This document shows positions 1-10,109 of a stretch of DNA of 45,718 bases, piece after piece; position 1 is the stretch's first letter, and every line of letters begins with the position of its first letter. This stretch comes from Prasinococcaceae sp. CCMP 1430 (taxonomy: Eukaryota > Prasinodermophyta > Palmophyllophyceae > Prasinococcales > Prasinococcaceae): the NCBI GenBank assembly GCA_013416795.1, contig RQSC01001375.1:1-45718 (forward strand). Direction: 5' to 3'. The notes below the pieces were generated by a model. That model worked only from the letters and a program-made list of their open reading frames with translations. It searched no databases and was not told the DNA's origin. Position numbers and translations under genes: made by a program.

Positions 1-868
<868 letters not shown>

Positions 869-943
869 CTACGCGGGGGGCGGGGGCGAGGAGAGCGTGA
901 GGGGGAGGGCGCGGCGCGGCAAGGGGCGGCCATCCAAACGTAC
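869..943 (-). other. 75-nt intron-like spacer joining a dynein exon to an ARF1 exon
   Basis: The segment begins GTACGT after the dynein exon and ends CGCGTAG before the ARF1 exon, with a pyrimidine-rich stretch between. It has a complete donor and acceptor, yet the flanking exons belong to unrelated genes. The dynein side is phase 1 and the ARF1 side phase 0, so splicing would put ARF1 out of frame. Confidence 0.7.
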
Positions 944-3750
944 CAGTCAGTGTCACGGTGAAGTCGATGACCGTCACCTTCGCCGACAGCTCGGGCGTAA
1001 AGTGCGGGTTGGGCAGGCGCGTGGTGAAGAACAAGCTGAACGTCTCCGCGTAGTCGACCTCCTTATCGGCGAGCGCGATCTTCCAGCCCTTGCCGCTGCG
1101 CACGAAGCGCTTCTCGAGTACGGGGTCGAGCACGGGGTCGACATCCTCCTCGATGTTGGCGCAGAGCATCGGCTTGCCGTAAGAAAGACAGTCCTCGAGG
1201 TGATTGCGGAACTGGCGCTCGAGGAAGCCCGTCGTTCGCAGCTGGTTCGCCTCCTCCCTCGCCTTAATCCACGCGAGGCCCTGACCCTGCGGGTCGATGA
1301 GCAGCGGCCACCGCGTGGCGCGCGTCACGAGGATGCCGTTCTGCACCGACAAGTCGTCGTTGGGCAGCCCCTGGAGCGACCACTCGCCCACCTCGGACTC
1401 GGTGGCCAGGAACTTGGTCACCTGCAGGTCCTCGGTCACAGGCACGCCGCGCTTCACGCAATCCGCGTAGAAGTCGCGCGTGAGCAGCGTACTGCGGAAT
1501 TCCTTGTTGAAGGGGCCCGCGTACGACACGAAGGCGCTCGCGATGGCCGAGTCGCCGGTGAGGCGCGAGATTTGGGACTCGAACGCCGCGCTCTGCTCCG
1601 TCCAGCGCACCTTCTCGCCCGCCAGCGCGCTGATGAGCGAGTTTGCGCTGTCCATCTTCTTCTGCGTGGCGAGGGCGTCATCCTCCAGGCGCTGCTTCTC
1701 GCGCATGGCCTTGTCGAAGCTGGCCTGCATCTCGTCCAGCTCGTCCTGCACCGCCTTCATCTTGGTCTCCGCCTCATCGAGCTGGCCCTGCGCAATCTTG
1801 AGCTCCGCCTCGGACTCGCGCAGCTTGATGATCTTGGGCTCGACGTCCTTGGCGACGAAGTGGTACGTCGACATGGCGCTCGCCCAGTTACACAGGCCGG
1901 CGACGTTGCCCGAGGCCTTCTTGGCAGCCTCGAAGTTGAAGTCGGGCGCCATAAAGTACGGCTCGAGCAGTTCGCACGTCTCGTCGTTGATCTGCTCCTT
2001 GGGGAAGTTCATCAGGTCCGACAGGAACGACGACTTGGACATCATCGTCGCGGACTCGGCGTAGTTCGCGTCGATCACCTGGTTGCCCTTGACGTCGATG
2101 TAGGCCACGGGCAGCACCTTGCGCATCGACAGCACCAGCACCGCGTCGAAAATGCGCTTGACCACGTCGGGCGGGTTCTTGAGCTGCTTGAGCGTGCCGA
2201 TGTCCTTCTGGGTGATCGACGAGAGTGCCGCCACAGCGGCCTCAAGCGCAGGCTTGGCGGCCGCCAGGTCACGCTCGGCGTCGGCCTTGACCGCGCCGAT
2301 CTCCTCGGCTTGCTCCTGGCACGCGTTCTTCACCTTGGTCACCTTGGCCTTCTCCTTCTCTGCGATGGCCGTCTTGGCCGAGATCTCCTTGAGCAACTCG
2401 GCCGACACGGCCTGCGCCTCCGCGAGCTCGGTGTTCTTGATGGCGAGCTCCTTCTTCATCACGTCGACGTCCGCTGTCGCCTGCACCATCTTCTCGAGGC
2501 CCGAGTTGATCGCGGTGGCCAGCTCGTTGACCTCCTTGAGCTTGGCAGAGTACAGCGACTTGTACCCGTTGATGAAGCTCAGGTACGACTTGGGCGTCAC
2601 GTACACATGGCGGCGGAACGCCTGCAGGTACTCGTCGCACGCGGCGGTCACGAACGAGTGCACCGAGCCCATGTGGTTGACGAGCTCGGCCTTGACCTCT
2701 GGCGTGACGGCCTCGGCCATCTCGAAGTCGCCGATGAATTTGTTGGCGACGGCGGTGAGCGCGTCGAGCGGCCACGGAAGGAACCAGTCGATAGTGCACC
2801 CGTTGATGAGCCCCGGGAACTGCTGGGCGCGGCGTGCAAACTTGTCGCCGACCGGCGAGAAGCACAGCATGACGTGCAGGTTGGCGCGCACGCGCTGGAA
2901 GAAGAAGTCCAGCAGATTGTCGTACGAGTCCACAAAGGACGGGCCAAGCTCCTTCTTGGCGATCGGGCGCATGTCGTTCACCTGGCTGTCGATCTCCTCC
3001 TTGGAGAAGAGGCCGGCGACCTGGCCGGTCATCAGGAACTGGTTGAGGTACTCGAGGAAGGCCTCCTCCTTGATCTCGGCGTCGGTGAAGATCCAGCACA
3101 CCTTCTTCCCCTTGTGGCCCGCAGTCTTGTACAGCGCGCGGATGTCGTCGAAGAGGTTGGCCGTGTTGTAGGTCTTCGTAATGGTCACCTGGAAGGTCTC
3201 CGCGCCTCCGACGTGCGACGCCAACTTTGTGAGGCTTTGCTTGCCCGAGCCGCCGACGCCCACTAGGAGGCCGTTGCCGCCGTCCATGGCCAGCACGCGC
3301 ACGATGCGGCACATGTGCTCAAGCGCGTCGCGGAAGAGCACAAGGTCGAGCTTGTTGACCTTGGACGCCGCGTTGAACGCCGCCTGGCGCTCATCGACGA
3401 TCGCCTTGAGCGAGTCGAGGTCCGTGCACGCCTCGTAGAAGCTCGGGTTGGCATCGATCGTCTCGCCGGTCTCCTCGTCCACCACGGGCGGGCGCAAGAA
3501 GTCAACGAAGTAGTTGGGCTCGCTCGTCTCGGCGGCGAGCTCGCCGCCCCACGCGCCCTTCGTGAGCGACGCAATCGTCTCGTCAAACCAGGCCTTGTCC
3601 GCCTTGGACGAAAGCTTGTCCGAGAACGTCCGCGCGCATTCGTGGCGCCAGAGCGACACAAGGTAGCCCGCTGGCGTGGTCACCTGGGCGCCGAAGCCGG
3701 CCGAGGTGTCCGCGCCCGTGCGGAAGCGGTCGCGCGTGGCCAGGATGACG
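944..3750 (-). CDS. Axonemal outer-arm-type dynein heavy chain, fragment spanning AAA4, stalk and AAA5
   Basis: Dynein heavy chains drive flagellar beating by ATP-dependent sliding along doublet microtubules. One open frame of about 935 codons covers the second half of the motor. It begins with the linker into AAA4 (LWRHECARTFSDKL), then the AAA4 Walker A GVGGSGKQS and FTDAEIKEEAFLEYLN. Next come the stalk helix CC1, the microtubule-binding tip (PYFMAPDFNFEAAKKASGNVAGL region) and CC2. AAA5 follows with LPNDDLSVQNGI and WPLLIDPQGQ, and the exon ends at KVTVIDFTVTLTG. The style (TPKSYLSFINGYKSLY) resembles the gamma/DNAH5-DNAH8 class. The exon ends in phase 1 at 944 with a GTACGT donor. No ATG starts the frame: it stays open to the N at 3751, where family similarity stops. 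The first half of the protein (tail, AAA1-3) and AAA6 plus the C-terminus are absent. This is a fragment by rearrangement or misassembly. Confidence 0.9.
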
Positions 3751-3770
3751 NCGCGGGGCGCTCGGCGCCG

Positions 3771-6700
3771 ATGGCGGGCGCCGGCGTCGCGGGCGGCGAG
3801 GACGACGCGGACGCGATGACGATGATGATGAGCCCGCCACGCGAGCTGGGCTCGACGCTGCCGCCGCCCGTAGCGTCGGAAACCCCGGAGACCCTATCTT
3901 CCAAGGGCAAGGTCGCCACGGGCGACGACTCGCTCGACGCGAGCGACGAGCTCGTGCTCGGCTCCGAGGCCGACATGCTGCAGCGAGCGTCGCGCCGGGG
4001 GCTCTCCTTCGACGACTCGGGCGACGGCGCGGCGCTGAGCGCCGAGGGCGCGGACGCCAGCGGTGGGGATGGCGACGGCTCGCTGCTCGAGCAAGTGGCA
4101 CTCAACGCCAGCGCAGCTGCGGCGGCCGAAGCCGACTCGGCCGAGGTGAGCCTCAGCCTCAGCGCCGAGCTCGCCGGCGGCGAGAGCGCGGCGGCGGGCA
4201 TGGGGGTCGGTGAATCGCTCGTGCTGGACGAGTCGCCCGTGAGGGCGAAGGTGAGGTCCGCGAGGGGCAAGCGCGAAGGCAGCCCGGGCGGGCCGCCGCC
4301 CAAGGCCAAGCCTGCGCCCCGGGGAGGCGCTCGAGGGGGCACGAGCAGCGCCCGCACGAGCCGCGAGGCCCCCGCCACGACCAAATCAGCGGCGAGCAAG
4401 GGTCGCGCTCGCCCGGCATCTGCCTCGAGCGCGTCCGCCTTCCGCAGCAGCGGCGGCCTCAGCACGACGTCCTCCAACGATGCCCTGGCCAGAAGCTTTG
4501 CGGAGCTGCAGGAACAGGTCGCCCATAGCTTCGCAGAGAAGACGGACGCCGGCGCCACCAGAGCGAGCGCGAGGCAGTTCGACGCCGCGCAACGCCAGTG
4601 GGCCAAGCGCGAGGCAGACCTCGAGCGCCAGGTCGAGATGTTTCGGCGCGAGGCCGCCGCGGAGACCGCAAAGGCAAAGAAGGCAATTGACGCGCAGCAG
4701 CGCCGCGCGGTCAAGGAGCGCGCCGATCGCTCGGAGCTCGAGCGACGCAACCGCGAGCTCGCCCGGGAAAAGGCGGAGCTTCTCAAGCAGCTCAGCGAAC
4801 TGCAGAAGGAGCAGCCGCGCGACCGTCTGAAGCGTGCGGCCAACGAGGAGCAGGTCACCCTGGCCGCCACGGAGCTCGAGGAGGTGCGGCGCGGCATCGC
4901 CGAGCAGGAGACGCTCATCGCCGGCTTCCAGCGCGAGAACGAGCGCCTGAGCAAGGAGCTGAAGGAGGCCAAGGCCGCGGCAGAGGATACGTCGACTGCT
5001 TCGGCTGGCCAAGTCGAGGCATTGGAACGTGAGCTCATACGCGCCAGGGACGAGGCCCAGGTGCAGCGCGCGCGCGCGGAAGCGGCGGGCGCCGCTCGCG
5101 AGACCGAGGACGGCGACGACGCGCCCTCTTCCCCTTCCGAGGGGCTCTCGAACGAGCGCGTGCTGTCTGCCGAGGTCGAGCGCCTGCAGACCGAGATCGA
5201 GGCGCACAAGCAGCGTGAGATGGATCTCAAATTCGAATTGGACCGCGCTCGCACCGCTCGCAAGGAACTCGAGCAGCGCTACGAGGGCATCGATCCCCGC
5301 CGCGTTGTGGCCGAGGACGCCGCGCTGGCAGAGGCGCGAGAGACGCTCGCACGCGAGCGCGCGGCGCACGAGAGGCAGCTGAGCGAGCTCGAGGACAAGA
5401 TCAAGTGGTACGCCAACAACCAAGAGCTTATCACTGCCAACGACGAGCAGCTCAAGACGCAGCGCAAACGCATCGCCCAGCTTGAAGAGCAGCTGCAATT
5501 TCACGAGGGCGCGACCGCCTCGAAGCCCGGCACGGGAGCCAGCGCGGGGTCCTCCGACCGCAAGGCGGCTTCCAAGGGCAATGTTGTCGGGCGTGCCAGC
5601 GACAGGCCCAGGGTGAGCGCCGGCGGCGCTGGTGGTGGGGCGGGCGCCAAGCGCGTCAAGGAGCTCGAAGCGCGCGTCCGCGAGCTGGAGATGGCCCTCG
5701 AGGAGCGCGGGTCCTCAAGCATTGCGTCCCTCGTTGCGGCGTCTCGCCCGCGCGTTGAGGAGAGCAGCGAAGTGAAGCGCCTGCATGACAAGATTGGCGG
5801 GCTGGTCGACGAGCTGGAGACCAGCCGTACCGAGTCGCAGCGCAAGCTGCGTGCGCTGCGGCAGGAGTACGATCGCCTGCGAGTCAATTACGACTCGGCA
5901 ATCAACGACTCGAAGAAGAAGGTCGCCGCCGCGGAAAAGCGCGAGGCTGACGTAGCGAAGCGCGGAGGCGCAAATGCCGCCAAAGTGCGTGATCTCGAGA
6001 GGCAGGTCGAGGAGTTGCGGCGTTTCTACAGCCGCAAGTGCCGCGGGCTACAGGAGCAGCTCGACGAGGCGAACAAGACTTTGGGCGTCGAAAAGGAGAA
6101 GGAGGATGCTCGCAAGGCCAAGGCGAAGGAGAACCGCATTGCCAAGCAGATCGAGAAGGAGAGGCAAGAGAGGCTGAACGCGCGCCAGGAAGCACAAAGC
6201 GGCGCTGAGACGGGTGCCGCTGGCGCGCGGCCCCGCGGCGACTCGTTCGACCCGCAGGCGCGGGCCCTCGCCGATGCTGAGAAGCGTCTTAGGTTGGCCT
6301 CGCAGCAGCTAGCGGAACGCGACGCTCAGCTCCTTCAGCTGGAGGGCGAGGCAATGCAGCTGCGGACAGTCGTGCAGAAAGCGAGTACCTTCATGGTCCC
6401 TGATCCAAAGGCGACAGCGGGCGACACCGTCACCTCCGGCACTGAGGCCCTCCGTACGAGCGTCGAGGTCCTCACCCTGCGTGAGGAGCTTTCGCACCTG
6501 ACGGATAGATACAACGAGCTGGTGGAGGCCAGGGCACGCGGGGGAGGGCTGGCGAGCGCGGCACAGGGCGGGCCGGAGCCGGCTAACGGTCGTCAGGCCG
6601 ACGCGCTAGTGGCCTCGCGCGAGGCGGTGCAGCGCCTGTACATGGAGGCGGTGGAAAAGGCCGCATCGCTCAGGCTTCAGCACGCCGAGGAACTCGCAAG

Positions 6701-7256
6701 CGCCAGGCAGGCGCATGCCGCTGAGATGCGAACGGTCGTGGCAGCCGCAGAGGCGCATGCTGAAGAAGCGCGACGAGCGACAACAGCGGCGCAGGCGCAG
6801 GCGTTTGCCTTGCCAGGCGAGGTCGCCCTGCTGCGGCAGCGCGCAGAGAAGGCAGAGCTCGAGCTTAAGCAGGCGCGGGAGCGCATCGAGTCCCTGCAAC
6901 GAGCGTATGAGGCAGCGGCCGCAGCGGCACGGAAGAAGGAGGCGCCTGGGGCGGCGGAGCTCGCCGCGCTGCAGGAGCATGTGGCGCGGCTCGAGGCGCA
7001 GGCGGCGCGCCGCGAGGCGCAGTGGCGTGGTGTGTGCGACGACATCAAACGGATGACCGTTGCTGAGTCCGCGGTCGCCGAGCGCCGTTGGCAGCTGCGT
7101 CTCGAGTCCAAGAACCAAGAGATAGAGCGATTCAAGGCAGAGCTTGACTCGATGCTCGGCGCCGCGGAGCAGTTGCAGGAGCAGCTCGGTACGAGCGGTG
7201 CGAGCGCCGTCGGAGCGGCGGCGGCGTTCGCCGCCGGCGCGGGCGCCGCGAGATAG
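3771..7256 (+). CDS. CEP162: CEP162-like centriole/ciliary transition-zone coiled-coil protein
   Basis: CEP162 sits at distal centriole ends, binds axonemal microtubules and promotes transition-zone assembly. The 1,161-residue single-exon product has a low-complexity acidic and Ala/Ser/Pro-rich first 240 residues, followed by nearly continuous coiled coil. Three segments recall the CEP162 family: EQETLIAGFQRENERL, KIKWYANNQELI, and KELEARVRELEMALEER followed by SIASLVAASRP, which corresponds to the family's NS-PALI-AA signature. ATG 3771 is the first methionine after the N at 3751. A second cluster of methionines lies 15 residues in. The frame is also open upstream through antisense dynein sequence, which I discount. 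The gene converges on the ZC3H3-like gene 80 bp downstream. Family assignment rests on remembered motif similarity. A generic coiled-coil protein is the alternative. Confidence 0.72.
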   Translation: MAGAGVAGGEDDADAMTMMMSPPRELGSTLPPPVASETPETLSSKGKVATGDDSLDASDELVLGSEADMLQRASRRGLSFDDSGDGAALSAEGADASGGDGDGSLLEQVALNASAAAAAEADSAEVSLSLSAELAGGESAAAGMGVGESLVLDESPVRAKVRSARGKREGSPGGPPPKAKPAPRGGARGGTSSARTSREAPATTKSAASKGRARPASASSASAFRSSGGLSTTSSNDALARSFAELQEQVAHSFAEKTDAGATRASARQFDAAQRQWAKREADLERQVEMFRREAAAETAKAKKAIDAQQRRAVKERADRSELERRNRELAREKAELLKQLSELQKEQPRDRLKRAANEEQVTLAATELEEVRRGIAEQETLIAGFQRENERLSKELKEAKAAAEDTSTASAGQVEALERELIRARDEAQVQRARAEAAGAARETEDGDDAPSSPSEGLSNERVLSAEVERLQTEIEAHKQREMDLKFELDRARTARKELEQRYEGIDPRRVVAEDAALAEARETLARERAAHERQLSELEDKIKWYANNQELITANDEQLKTQRKRIAQLEEQLQFHEGATASKPGTGASAGSSDRKAASKGNVVGRASDRPRVSAGGAGGGAGAKRVKELEARVRELEMALEERGSSSIASLVAASRPRVEESSEVKRLHDKIGGLVDELETSRTESQRKLRALRQEYDRLRVNYDSAINDSKKKVAAAEKREADVAKRGGANAAKVRDLERQVEELRRFYSRKCRGLQEQLDEANKTLGVEKEKEDARKAKAKENRIAKQIEKERQERLNARQEAQSGAETGAAGARPRGDSFDPQARALADAEKRLRLASQQLAERDAQLLQLEGEAMQLRTVVQKASTFMVPDPKATAGDTVTSGTEALRTSVEVLTLREELSHLTDRYNELVEARARGGGLASAAQGGPEPANGRQADALVASREAVQRLYMEAVEKAASLRLQHAEELASARQAHAAEMRTVVAAAEAHAEEARRATTAAQAQAFALPGEVALLRQRAEKAELELKQARERIESLQRAYEAAAAAARKKEAPGAAELAALQEHVARLEAQAARREAQWRGVCDDIKRMTVAESAVAERRWQLRLESKNQEIERFKAELDSMLGAAEQLQEQLGTSGASAVGAAAAFAAGAGAAR

Positions 7257-7336
7257 TGACGCGGCGCGCCAAGTCCTGCCTGCTCGACACTGTCACATAA
7301 TCTCTTCAATATTAGAAAGCCGTACATGTACAGGAA
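7257..7336. terminator. Shared 3' region of two convergent genes
   Basis: Only 80 bp separate the stop codons of the CEP162-like and ZC3H3-like genes. The spacer turns AT-rich (ACATAATCTCTTCAATATTAG) and contains a perfect 10-bp palindrome GTACATGTAC at 7322-7331. Both transcripts must end in or across it, so their 3' ends probably overlap. Confidence 0.4.
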
Positions 7337-8572
7337 TCACCCGGGCTGCTCTGAGCCTGAGCCGCAGTCGTCGTAGTCGTCCTCGTCCTCTTCCTTCTGT
7401 GAGCTCTCGCCCAGGATCTGGAGCGCGAATGAGGGCACGGCGGCTTCTTTGGCCGCACCCCCGCCCGCTTCCTGGCCTGCGGTCGCTCGTCGTAGCGTGA
7501 GCTTCCGCTTCCTGCGCAGCGTCGCCCCCGCCATACCACCAGCAGCGCCGCGGCGCTCGCCTGCAACGTTATTATTAATTCCGCCCCCCCAGAGCAGCCC
7601 TCCCTCGCCCGAGTGCGAGAACTCGCACGCGTTGCCTTTCTCGCACCATCCAGCTGCACGAAACGCTGCGCATGGTGCCGCCGCTGCGCCGACGTTCACG
7701 TGCCTGTACAGGCAGTCATCGCCCGCTGCACACGCGCCCGCTAGGAAAAAAGCGCAGTCGGGCATGCGCTCCGGCGAAGGGTCGTGCGAGAGCAAGCAAG
7801 TGTCGGCGGTGGCGGTGCAGCTCCCACGCAGCCATCGCGGGCAGATCGCCACGCGCGCGCGGTCATGCAGCAGCTTGCACGCGCCGCTCGCCTCGCCGGG
7901 GCACGTGCCGCGCTTTGAGAATGTCGCGCACTGCCGCGCAATGAGCGCCCGCCGCCGCACGGGCGCCGGTGCACGCTCCTGCTGCGAGCCGCCTGCCGCC
8001 CGCCCATGCGCCGGCACCGATGCCGGGGCTCCTGACGGCACGCCTGCTGCCCCAGTCGCTTTTGCTGGGCCTGCGGACGCACTCCTCAACCCTGCGGGCT
8101 TGGAGGCGAGCGTGCCCTTGTCCTTGTTCACGCCTGCGCCCGCCACGCGCTTGAGCGCGTTGCCCGACCGGCTCAGCTCAAAGTCGGTGCCAACGCGCTT
8201 GCCTGCACGCGAGCGCGGTTTGCGCGCGGCCGCCGCTGCTGTGGCCGCCTCCGCGGCGGCGGCGGCGGTGTGCCATGCGGCTGCGCGTTCATGGTACGAC
8301 GCGGCGCGCGACCCCCCCCCAGCCCCCCTCCCGCGTCCACGGCTGCGGCCGTATGCCCCGTACCCCCCGCCATACGCATACGTTCCACTGCCGTATGCGC
8401 CGCTGATGCTTGGCGGGTGCCGCCCGCCGCCCCTCCCACGGCCACGGCCGCGGCCGCCGCGGCCGCGGCCGACCGCGCGCGGCGCGTGCGGTGGCACCAC
8501 CTTTTCGCGCACGGACCTTCGCCGCGAGCACGCGGAAAAGTCGCACTGCGTGCTCTTGCGCGTGCACCACAC
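7337..8572 (-). CDS. ZC3H3: CCCH zinc finger protein of the ZC3H3/Yth1 type
   Basis: ZC3H3-like proteins bind RNA and act in mRNA 3'-end processing and export. Four consecutive CCCH fingers are visible: C-x8-C-x7-C-x3-H (CATFSKRGTC), C-x7-C-x6-C-x3-H (CPRWLRGSC), C-x7-C-x5-C-x3-H (CAFFLAGAC) and C-x8-C-x5-C-x3-H (CAAFRAAGWC). The linker SPERMPDC between fingers 2 and 3 matches the family's KMPVC linker. N-terminal to them are an RG-rich stretch (GRGRGGRGRGRGRGGG), an Ala-rich segment and FELSRSGNALKRV, like the YxRxGNxLVR motif before the fingers in plant and animal homologues. The C-terminus is acidic (KEEDEDDYDDCG). No in-frame ATG exists upstream of the fingers. A polypyrimidine tract around 8623-8660 and a CACAG acceptor near 8580 suggest the initiator exon lies further upstream. 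The 5' end given is therefore only the visible limit. Confidence 0.8.
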   Translation of the reverse strand: MWCTRKSTQCDFSACSRRRSVREKVVPPHAPRAVGRGRGGRGRGRGRGGGRHPPSISGAYGSGTYAYGGGYGAYGRSRGRGRGAGGGSRAASYHERAAAWHTAAAAAEAATAAAAARKPRSRAGKRVGTDFELSRSGNALKRVAGAGVNKDKGTLASKPAGLRSASAGPAKATGAAGVPSGAPASVPAHGRAAGGSQQERAPAPVRRRALIARQCATFSKRGTCPGEASGACKLLHDRARVAICPRWLRGSCTATADTCLLSHDPSPERMPDCAFFLAGACAAGDDCLYRHVNVGAAAAPCAAFRAAGWCEKGNACEFSHSGEGGLLWGGGINNNVAGERRGAAGGMAGATLRRKRKLTLRRATAGQEAGGGAAKEAAVPSFALQILGESSQKEEDEDDYDDCGSGSEQPG

Positions 8573-8622
8573 GCTGCACGCTGTGCGCCTGCCGCGCGCC
8601 CGCCCGTGCGCGCGCCCCCACG

Positions 8623-8660
8623 CAGAGAGAGAGGGAGGGAGGGAGGGAGAAAGAGAGCGA
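8623..8660. repeat. Purine tract (GAGAGAGA / GGGA repeats)
   Basis: A near-pure purine run of about 38 bp, built of GA and GGGA units. On the minus strand it reads as a polypyrimidine tract upstream of the ZC3H3-like exon, which supports an intron there. It also lies in the short spacer before the divergent transporter gene. Confidence 0.7.
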
Positions 8661-8801
8661 GGCTGAAAGGCGCGGGTGGGCGACGGGGTTGGTGGGTGGG
8701 CAGATTTGGTCCCGGTCGTGGCCAGGGCTCACGCACTGGCAGCCGCGGCGGGTGGGTCGTGGGGTGGGTGTCGTTGGTGGGGAGCGCGGGAAAGGGCGGG
8801 T

Positions 8802-9914
8802 ATGGCGGCGCTCGCGGGGTGCACCGCGCTGGGCGGCTGCGTGGCGAACTCAGTGGCGCTGGAGGCCGTCGTGCGCGCCGACCGCCGAGCAGGCGAGCTG
8901 CTCAACTGCGGGCGCGCGCTGGTCGTCGGGGGCTTCCACCTTGCAGAGCGCGCGCTCGTGTCGGACCGCTTCCGCGGCCCTCCGCTCGGCGCGGCGGCGG
9001 CGCTCCCTCGCACGATCCCGCTCTGGTATCACGCGCTCATGGCGTTCGTGTTTGTGCCGATGTCATTTCTGAACAACTACGCATTCGCGCTTGGCGTCTC
9101 GCAGCCGTTGCAGATCGTCGTGCGCTCGCTGTCGCCACTCACGACCATGCTCGTCGGCCTCGTGCTGCCCGCGGGCTTGCGCAAGTACTACTCGTGGCAG
9201 CAACAGCTCTGCGTAGTGGCCATCACTGTCGGCGCGGTAGCAACTACCGCAGCAGATGCCGTCGTCCAGCTCACGTCGGCAGGCGGTGAAGCAGAGGACG
9301 ACACCGGTGGTGCTAGCGCGATGGCATTCGACGCCGCAGGGCTCGCGCGTGCGTTCGCTAGCGATGCGGAATTCCGGAGCTGGTGCCTCGGTGTGGCGAT
9401 ACTGGTGCTGGCGGCGCTGGTCACTGCCGGTCTCAATCAGCTGCAGGACTACGGTTTCAGGCACTGGGGAAAGGACTGGCAAGAGAGCGTCGTTTTCGTG
9501 CACATACTCTCGCTGCCCGCATACTGGCTGCAGCGCGGCGAGCTGGCGGAGAGTGCAGCGCGGCTCGCCGCCACGCATCCCGCGCCAGCGTTTGGGCGCT
9601 GGCTCCAGGATATCGGGCTGGGCTGGGCGGCGCCATCTGGCCTCGCTTTCATGGGCCTCGACGCGCTCACCATGCTTGGGTGCCAGCGTGGTGTGCACTC
9701 GCTGCTCGCGAAGAGCGGCGGCCTCACTCTCGCTATCACGCTTGCTGTGCGCAAGGTGTTGTCCCTGCTAATCAGCCTCGTGCTGTACTCGCAGCCGTTC
9801 ACTCTCAACCACTGGGCGGGTACTGCGCTCGTCTTCGCGGGCACAATCGCCTTCACGCAGGTACCGAAGGGCGCTGCGCCGGAGCCCGATGCCGAGGCGA
9901 AAAAGGAGCAATGA
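8802..9914 (+). CDS. SLC35B4: SLC35B4-like nucleotide-sugar transporter
   Basis: This antiporter imports UDP-sugars (UDP-xylose/UDP-GlcNAc class) into Golgi or ER lumen in exchange for UMP. The product has 370 residues with about 8-10 hydrophobic segments. Family landmarks in order are a start helix with ALGGCVANSVALE, IPLWYHALMAFVFVPMSFLNN, the conserved NYAFALGVSQPLQIVVRS, the loop AGLRKYYSWQQ, and near the end TLAVRKVLSLLISLVLY then PFTLNHWAGTALVFAGT. Length matches the family (about 330 residues), with an insert rich in Asp/Gly around residues 155-175. The acidic/lysine tail EAKKEQ resembles an ER/Golgi retrieval end but is not a canonical KKXX. ATG 8802 aligns with the family start. An in-frame ATG at 8676 would add a low-complexity leader. 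The gene converges on the TOG gene 195 bp downstream. Confidence 0.85.
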   Translation: MAALAGCTALGGCVANSVALEAVVRADRRAGELLNCGRALVVGGFHLAERALVSDRFRGPPLGAAAALPRTIPLWYHALMAFVFVPMSFLNNYAFALGVSQPLQIVVRSLSPLTTMLVGLVLPAGLRKYYSWQQQLCVVAITVGAVATTAADAVVQLTSAGGEAEDDTGGASAMAFDAAGLARAFASDAEFRSWCLGVAILVLAALVTAGLNQLQDYGFRHWGKDWQESVVFVHILSLPAYWLQRGELAESAARLAATHPAPAFGRWLQDIGLGWAAPSGLAFMGLDALTMLGCQRGVHSLLAKSGGLTLAITLAVRKVLSLLISLVLYSQPFTLNHWAGTALVFAGTIAFTQVPKGAAPEPDAEAKKEQ

Positions 9915-10109
9915 CAAACTGGGCGGCTCACTCCTCTACATCCCTAGCGCGATCATAATATGGTATAGTGGATGCCTTACGCGCGGGCTGGCCCCGTTCG
10001 CACTTCTCAGCAGTGCCTCTTCTTGCAGCTGGCTTATCTAAGCTAGAGTGGAGAGGGGGTGGAGCTGCTGGGCGTGCGAGCCGCGCTAGCAAGCGCGCTC
10101 CCGCGGAGC

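Noticed and set aside
3315-3770. Upstream extension of the CEP162-like frame
   Set aside because: It runs through antisense dynein sequence and the N. The first credible ATG is 3771.
3680-5263. 527-codon minus-strand Ser-rich frame opposite the CEP162-like gene
   Set aside because: Antisense shadow of repetitive coiled-coil codons.
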